Shown: positions 14,226-18,718 of the stretch, in pieces
Layout: each line of letters begins with the position of its first letter
Numbering within the stretch: the stretch's first letter is position 1
Assembly (NCBI GenBank): GCA_025356695.1
Contig: JANXSE010000264.1
Location: 1 to 18,718 of the forward strand
Source: Betaproteobacteria bacterium
GTDB lineage: Bacteria; Pseudomonadota; Gammaproteobacteria; Burkholderiales; SG8-41
Reading direction: 5' to 3'
Length of the DNA stretch: 18,718 nucleotides
Program-made: the position numbers and the translations under genes
Notes under the pieces: generated by a model
Told to the model about the DNA's origin: nothing
What the model saw: only the letters and a program-made list of their open reading frames with translations
Database searches by the model: none

Positions 14226-16250
14226 ATGCTTCTTTACGCCTGCACCATATTCACGAGCGCCTTCCTGCTGTTTCTGGTGCAGCCGATCATCGCCAAACAG
14301 ATCCTGCCGTGGTTCGGCGGCTCGGCGGCGGTGTGGACGACCTGTCTGGTGTTTTTTCAGGTCGCGTTGCTGGCAGGTTATGCGTATACCGATTTCACCA
14401 CGCGCAAACTCAAACCGCGCACGCAGGTCATCGTGCACGTGGTGCTGCTGCTGGCCAGCCTGGCCGTGCTGCCCATACTTGCCGATGTGAGCTGGAAGCC
14501 GCTGGGCAATGAAGACCCGGGCGCGCGCATCCTCGGTCTGTTGATCGCCACCATTGGCCTGCCTTATCTGCTGCTGGCCACCACCGGCCCGCTGGTGCAG
14601 GCGTGGTTTGCACGTTCGTTCCCGCAGGGCACGGTCTACCGCCTCTTTGCGCTGTCGAACCTGGCCTCGATGCTGGCGCTGATTTCCTATCCCTTCGTGT
14701 TTGAAACCTGGATCGCCACCGCCTCGCAGGCGATCTGGTGGTCGGCGGGCTACGGTCTTTTTGCCATATTGTGTGCGGCCTCCGCGATTGCCAGCCTGCG
14801 AGCCAACCCGACCATCGAGATTCCGCCGGCTGCCGCGAACGATCCGGCACCCGCGCCAACGCCGGCACCCGGCCGCTTCGATTTGATTTTGTGGCTGTCG
14901 TTGTCAGCGATGGGTTCGTGGCTGCTGCTCGCCATTACCAACCACATCACGCAGAACATCGCGTCGATTCCCTTCCTCTGGCTGGCGCCGCTGACGCTGT
15001 ATCTGCTGACCTTCATCCTGTGTTTCGAGAGCGACGGCTGGTACCAGCGTTCGGTGGTCCTCGGGCCGCTCGCCATCATCCTCGGCTTTTGCGCCTGGGG
15101 CCTGCAAACCAGTTCCGTCACACTCGACATCAAGACTGCGATTCCGCTGTATCTGGCCGGCCTCTTCGTCTGCTGCATGTTCTTTCACGGCGAACTGGCG
15201 AAGATGCGCCCGGCGCCGCGTTACCTGACACAGTTCTACCTGATGGTGTCGCTCGGTGGCGCGCTGGGCGGCATGTTCGTCGGCCTCATCGCACCGCGCC
15301 TGTTCCCGTCGTATTCGGAACTCGGCCTCGGCTTCGTGGTGACAGCGATCCTCGCCGCGATCACGCTACGCAAACTGCCGATCCTCGTCTGGCTGACGGC
15401 GATGGCGCTCTCAGGCGTGTACGGTTATTTCTGGAACAACCAGTTGAACCAGCTGAAAGAAGACACGCGCGTGATGACGCGCAACTTCTACGGCACGCTG
15501 CGCACCAAAGACACGGGCCCGGCGACGGAAGACGCGGCCATGCGCCGCCTGATCCACGGCGTGATCCTGCACGGCGAACAATATCTGAACCCGGCGCGCC
15601 GCGGCGAACTGACCACCTACTACGGCCCCGACTCCGGCGTCGGTCTCGCGATCAAGAGCGCCAATCCGGTGAACCAGAAAGTCGGCGTCATCGGTCTCGG
15701 TACCGGCACGCTGGCGGCCTGGGGCAAAAGCGGCGACACCTACCGCTTCTACGACATCAACCCGCAGGTGATCGAAGTCGCGCAAAGCGAGTTCACTTAT
15801 CTGAAGGACAGCAAGGCGACGATCGAAACCAGCCTCGGCGATGCGCGTCTGAGTCTCGAACGCGAAGAGCCGCAGAACTTCGACGTGCTGGTGGTCGATG
15901 CGTTTTCGAGCGACGCCATTCCGGTGCACCTGATCACCAACGAGGCGATGAAGGTTTATCTGAAACACGTTAAACCGGGCGGCGCGATCGTGTTCCATGT
16001 CACCAACCGCTTCCTCAAGCTGGCGCCGGTGGTGAAAAAAATCGCCGACAGCCAGGGCCTGCTGACCGCGCTGGTGATCGACGATGCCGACGAAACGGTG
16101 TACTCGAAAACTGACTGGGTCATCGTTACGCGCGACAAGGCCCTGCTGGAACAACCCGCGCTCGCCGGCAAAACCAGCCCGATCGACGAAATCCCGGGAC
16201 TCAAGCTATGGACCGACGACTTCAGCAGCCTCTATCAAATCCTGAAGTAA
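14226..16250 (+). CDS. Polytopic membrane protein fused to a spermidine-synthase-like domain
   Basis: A 674-residue protein. Residues 1 to about 410 are highly hydrophobic, with roughly a dozen transmembrane segments and a proline/alanine linker near 196-215. The C-terminal part is a Rossmann domain like spermidine synthase: GLGTGT (490-495), acidic DINP (510-513) that would contact the nucleoside ribose, LGDAR (537-541), and VVDAFSSDAIPVHL beginning at Val556 with Asp558 at the catalytic position. True spermidine synthases have a DSTDPxGP-type loop; here it is DAFSSDAIP, so the amine substrate is probably different. Proteins of this layout are usually named fused MFS/spermidine synthase, with unknown physiological reaction. 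There is a TATAAT box 35 bases upstream. It is followed at six bases by a Bug gene, probably co-transcribed. Confidence 0.85.
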   Translation: MLLYACTIFTSAFLLFLVQPIIAKQILPWFGGSAAVWTTCLVFFQVALLAGYAYTDFTTRKLKPRTQVIVHVVLLLASLAVLPILADVSWKPLGNEDPGARILGLLIATIGLPYLLLATTGPLVQAWFARSFPQGTVYRLFALSNLASMLALISYPFVFETWIATASQAIWWSAGYGLFAILCAASAIASLRANPTIEIPPAAANDPAPAPTPAPGRFDLILWLSLSAMGSWLLLAITNHITQNIASIPFLWLAPLTLYLLTFILCFESDGWYQRSVVLGPLAIILGFCAWGLQTSSVTLDIKTAIPLYLAGLFVCCMFFHGELAKMRPAPRYLTQFYLMVSLGGALGGMFVGLIAPRLFPSYSELGLGFVVTAILAAITLRKLPILVWLTAMALSGVYGYFWNNQLNQLKEDTRVMTRNFYGTLRTKDTGPATEDAAMRRLIHGVILHGEQYLNPARRGELTTYYGPDSGVGLAIKSANPVNQKVGVIGLGTGTLAAWGKSGDTYRFYDINPQVIEVAQSEFTYLKDSKATIETSLGDARLSLEREEPQNFDVLVVDAFSSDAIPVHLITNEAMKVYLKHVKPGGAIVFHVTNRFLKLAPVVKKIADSQGLLTALVIDDADETVYSKTDWVIVTRDKALLEQPALAGKTSPIDEIPGLKLWTDDFSSLYQILK

Positions 16251-16256
16251 GCGCAC

Positions 16257-17240
16257 ATGCTTACGCACCGCACCGCAGCGCGCGCCATGATGATGGCCGC
16301 GCTCGCCGGCGCGCCGCTGGCGCAGGCCGCCACTGCAGTTGAACTGTATCCGCAGAAGCCCTTGCGCTTCCTCGTGCCCTACGTGCCGGGCGCCGGCACC
16401 GACATCACGACACGCGCGCTGGCACGCAAACTCTCCGAGATGTGGGGCCAGCAGGTCGTCGCCGACAACCGCGCCGGCGCCGGCGGCGCGATCGCCGTCG
16501 AACTCACCGCGCGCGCCGATCCAGATGGCCATACGATCAGCCTGATTTCTGCCGGCCACACCGTGCTGTCGGCGAGCGGCAATCCGATTTCGTACGATCT
16601 CGAAAAAGACCTGCAGGCCGTAGCGCAAGTGACGAGCCTCTTCTATGTGCTGACCGCGCATCCGTCGCTGCCGGCGAAGTCGGTGGCGGAGTTGATCGCC
16701 TACGCCAAAGCCAATCCCGAGCGCGTCAAGCAAGGCTCGTCGGGCACCGGCGCATTGCAACATCTCTCGGGCGAGTTGATGGCCTATCAGGCCGGCGTCA
16801 AATTCACGCACGTGCCGTACAAAGGCGGCGCCGCTGCACTGACCGCCACGCTCGCCGGCGAAGTCGACATCAGCTTCACCACGCTGCTCTCCGCGCGCCC
16901 GCACATGCAATCGAACCGCCTGCGCATACTCGGCATCACCGCCGGCAAGCGCTCGCCCGCCGCGCCCGAACTGCCGACTATCGCCGAAGGCGGCCTGCCC
17001 GGCTTCGAAGCCAATCAATGGTACGGCGTCATCACCTCGGCCAAGGTGCCGAAAGACCTCGTCAACAAGATTTCGCAGGCACTCAACACCGCCGTCAACG
17101 CACCCGACGTCGCCGAACGCCTGATGAAAGACGGCTCGACCCCGCACGGCACCACGCCGGCGCAATTCCAGGCGCATATCCACTCGGAGATCGAGAAGTG
17201 GCGTGGAGTGATCAAGATGGCGAAGTTGCGGTTGAATTAA
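16257..17240 (+). CDS. Bug/TctC-family periplasmic solute-binding protein 3
   Basis: A 327-residue Bug-family receptor. The signal peptide is Arg-containing with a hydrophobic core and ends near LAQA (residue 24). Family marks are VPYVPGAGTDIT, VVADNRAGAGGAIAVE, HVPYKGGAAALTATLAGEVD and LPTIAEGGLPGFEANQWYG. The ATG at 16257 is six bases after the preceding stop, so the gene is likely translated from the same message as the spermidine-synthase-like protein. The nearby start at Met11-Met13 would shorten the signal peptide and is less likely. No transporter permease is present, so ligand and partner are unknown. A cluster of inverted repeats after the stop may end transcription. Confidence 0.92.
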   Translation: MLTHRTAARAMMMAALAGAPLAQAATAVELYPQKPLRFLVPYVPGAGTDITTRALARKLSEMWGQQVVADNRAGAGGAIAVELTARADPDGHTISLISAGHTVLSASGNPISYDLEKDLQAVAQVTSLFYVLTAHPSLPAKSVAELIAYAKANPERVKQGSSGTGALQHLSGELMAYQAGVKFTHVPYKGGAAALTATLAGEVDISFTTLLSARPHMQSNRLRILGITAGKRSPAAPELPTIAEGGLPGFEANQWYGVITSAKVPKDLVNKISQALNTAVNAPDVAERLMKDGSTPHGTTPAQFQAHIHSEIEKWRGVIKMAKLRLN

Positions 17241-17264
17241 GTTGGCGCCTAAGCCATCTGCAGC

Positions 17265-17334
17265 GCTGGATTGAGCCGTCATTCCCGCGAAAACGGGAAT
17301 CCAGTGGTGCGCAGCACCTTCCTTGGGTCCAAGG
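17265..17334. repeat. Nested inverted-repeat element, possibly a dispersed repeat and terminator
   Basis: Four inverted repeats are packed in 70 bases downstream of Bug 3. CTGGATT (17266-17272) pairs with AATCCAG (17298-17304). Inside it, ATTCCC pairs with GGGAAT at 17281-17300. GGTGC/GCACC follows at 17306-17318, and CCTTGG/CCAAGG at 17321-17334. The pattern ATTCCC-N8-GGGAAT is that of dRS3-type elements known in Neisseria and of similar REP-like repeats in other proteobacteria. Only one copy is in this window, so its dispersed nature is from established knowledge, not seen. It may end transcription of the Bug 3 gene. The remaining gap to 17488 (about 150 bases) has no gene. Confidence 0.6.
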
Positions 17335-17463
17335 CATGAAGCGCTCGACGCGCGCTCGAAATCACACTTAATCGTTTGGCCGATTGCGCCCGCCCTGTTG
17401 GTGGCATAAGGTATTCCGTCACGGGGGTGCGGACAACAAATAATCGAGCTTGGCCCCTTAAAT

Positions 17464-17477
17464 CACGCACTTGCGTG
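17464..17477 (-). terminator. Weak hairpin after the ankyrin gene
   Basis: CACGCA and TGCGTG are perfect inverted copies two bases apart, 11 bases beyond the stop of the ankyrin-repeat gene. Read on the minus strand it is followed by ATTTAAG, a poor U-tract, so it is at best a weak terminator. Confidence 0.25.
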
Positions 17478-17488
17478 CAAAAACTCCA

Positions 17489-18589
17489 TTATTCATTGGA
17501 TAAATCGTAATGTTTTCGCCAATCATCATCCCCCTTGCAAAATACGCAGTCCGGATCCAATAAGGCCTTGCACCGCCAACTCACGGAATCGTCAATTGCA
17601 ATCTGATCTCTGCTTTGAAAAATCCGCTTGTCGTTTACGTCCAACAATTTAGAAAGCACGGTGCATTGATTTTTTTTCCTTCCACCACCACAGCTATTAC
17701 ACACCCTTTGCAGATTAACCAGTTTAGAGGCGCCGCCAGATGCCATCAATTCAGCAATCCGCAATGAATTATCACTTGTCGCGTCCGGACCATCCAACGC
17801 CCTATAAACATGCCGCGAAAAAGGCGTATCCCCCACCCGACCCAAAAAATCATATGCATCTACTAAATTTGGGTTGGCACCATTATCTAAAAAAAAGCGA
17901 ATCGCCTCAGGATCCTCGCAAATATGCAATGCAGTATTTTCATAGTTATCTTTTAAATTGAGATCCGCGCCATTTTTCAGCAGCAATGAATAAACATTTA
18001 AGGTCTTTTTATATTCATCAAGAGATCGATTTGTGTCGTAGTATTTCTCAATTCGCTGCCAATCACTTGTCATACTAAGACATCTCATAAATATTGTTGA
18101 TCCATTGCCAACAAAATCAGAACCAACAAGCTTAATCCCAATTTTCTTTACGAAATTGGCAATACCCGAAGTACGCCCACTCGGATCTGCGCCAACTGCC
18201 AACAAGAATTTGACATTCTCAATATTTCCGGCAGCAGCAGCAAAATCAAGAAGTGTCTCGTCGCATGATTGCAGCAGATTTACCCATGCTTTGATTACTA
18301 CCGAGTCCAACGCCAAAGCGCGCGGCAGCGGCTCATTTTCTGGAACCTTCTCCCAGGGAGCAATGTAACGGTCTCGCCGCGAACTTACGATATACCTTTC
18401 GATTGATTTCGTAATTTCAGATTCAAGTTCGGACGGGGAACCCACCATCGCGGCAACCAGCAATGGCCGCTTCAAATCCGCGCTGGTACACCCACCACCG
18501 GCGGAATCGCCAATCGCGTAAGCCAAGCATGGCATTAAAACAAGAACCGCAAAAACAAAACATCTATTCCGGGCTGAAATGTTATTCAT
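17489..18589 (-). CDS. Secreted ankyrin-repeat protein with cysteine-rich C-terminus
   Basis: A 366-residue protein. Residues 1-25 form a signal peptide (hydrophobic FVFAVLVLMPCLAYA), so it is probably periplasmic or exported. Ankyrin-like repeats are visible at about 111-138 (LLDFAAAAGNIENVKFLLAVGADP), 199-215 (VYSLLLKNGADLNLKDN) and 216-245 (ALHICEDPEAIRFFLDNGANPNLVD); such repeats bind protein partners. The C-terminal 70 residues hold Cys297, 300, 309, 340, 348 and 351, including CNSC and CVFC pairs, which could form disulfides or bind metal. The ATG at 18589 is preceded by AGG about 15 bases upstream. Its DNA is much AT-richer than the rest of the window, suggesting acquisition by transfer. 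No partner gene is visible. Function unknown. Confidence 0.8.
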   Translation of the reverse strand: MNNISARNRCFVFAVLVLMPCLAYAIGDSAGGGCTSADLKRPLLVAAMVGSPSELESEITKSIERYIVSSRRDRYIAPWEKVPENEPLPRALALDSVVIKAWVNLLQSCDETLLDFAAAAGNIENVKFLLAVGADPSGRTSGIANFVKKIGIKLVGSDFVGNGSTIFMRCLSMTSDWQRIEKYYDTNRSLDEYKKTLNVYSLLLKNGADLNLKDNYENTALHICEDPEAIRFFLDNGANPNLVDAYDFLGRVGDTPFSRHVYRALDGPDATSDNSLRIAELMASGGASKLVNLQRVCNSCGGGRKKNQCTVLSKLLDVNDKRIFQSRDQIAIDDSVSWRCKALLDPDCVFCKGDDDWRKHYDLSNE

Positions 18590-18718
18590 GGGGATTTTTT
18601 TGCCTCGTTAAAAATTCAAATCTATATATGTTTTATCAAGCATTTTTGCATTAATGAATTTCCCGATACCATATTCCGTTGCACGATACAGCGCAATCCG
18701 CCATTAGCCCGGTAGGGT
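18590..18718. other. AT-rich upstream region of the ankyrin gene, ending in a REP-like fragment
   Basis: No gene is seen. On the minus strand an AT-rich stretch (about 18600-18660) offers possible but ambiguous -10 boxes such as TATATA for the ankyrin gene. The last ~30 bases, containing GCGCAATCCGCC and TAGCCCGG, resemble one arm of a common intergenic repeat, but the window ends before a second arm could be seen. Confidence 0.25.

Noticed and set aside
15411..16154. Minus-strand frame of 247 residues inside the spermidine-synthase-like gene.
   Set aside because: Shadow; the opposite strand has all Rossmann-fold motifs in frame.
16206..17282. Minus-strand frame of 358 residues opposite Bug 3.
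   Set aside because: Gly/Arg/His-rich shadow of a clear Bug gene.
17279..17470. Minus-strand frame of 63 residues.
   Set aside because: It is mostly a translation of the inverted-repeat element, a common source of false small proteins.
1..18718. CRISPR array, tRNA, rRNA, transposase, phage or restriction-modification genes.
   Set aside because: Nothing recognisable by eye: no regularly spaced repeats, no tRNA-like cloverleaf, no such protein motifs.

Overview
The window reads as chromosomal DNA of a GC-rich betaproteobacterium, most likely Burkholderiales. Three lines point there: three Bug/TctC-type solute-binding proteins without adjacent permease genes, a DUF3567-type small protein, and dense GC-rich coding on both strands. 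No rRNA, tRNA, CRISPR array, transposase or phage gene was seen. The last ~1.2 kb is clearly AT-richer (22 G+C in 60 bases at 18001-18060, against 40 in 60 at 8101-8160).

Layout. 1-1137 (-): the first 379 codons of a CoA-acylating methylmalonate-semialdehyde dehydrogenase (mmsA), cut by the window edge. 1232-2830 (+): a lipoprotein-like phospholipase D/cardiolipin synthase with two HKD motifs. 2827-7426 (-): a probable 2-hydroxyacid catabolic cluster, in transcription order lutA, a ketopantoate-reductase-like dehydrogenase, a mandelate-racemase-like enolase, a 97-residue orphan protein with its own promoter, and lutB. Read divergently from it, 7644-9302 (+) holds a stand-alone IclR-type DNA-binding domain of 87 residues, then an exonuclease/GIY-YIG nuclease fusion.

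9345-10945 (+): Bug protein 1 and a two-helix membrane protein. 10955-12589 (-): DUF3567 protein, EamA-family transporter and a CzcE-like periplasmic protein. 12722-17240 (+): a small membrane protein, Bug protein 2, a 674-residue membrane protein with a C-terminal spermidine-synthase-like domain, and Bug protein 3. 17265-17334 is a cluster of nested inverted repeats resembling dispersed bacterial repeats. 17489-18589 (-) is a secreted ankyrin-repeat protein with a cysteine-rich tail in AT-rich DNA.

How the genes may work together. LutA and LutB are the cysteine-motif and iron-sulfur subunits of the L-lactate oxidation system. Here they flank a mandelate-racemase homologue and an NAD(P)H-dependent reductase, and LutC is absent. 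The simplest inference is a route in which a 2-hydroxy (possibly aromatic or sugar-type) acid is epimerised or dehydrated and then oxidised. The enolase carries Arg where mandelate racemase has catalytic Lys166, so its chemistry is uncertain. This cluster and the truncated IclR/nuclease pair facing it are the best candidates for something undescribed. No obvious defence system or mobile element is present.
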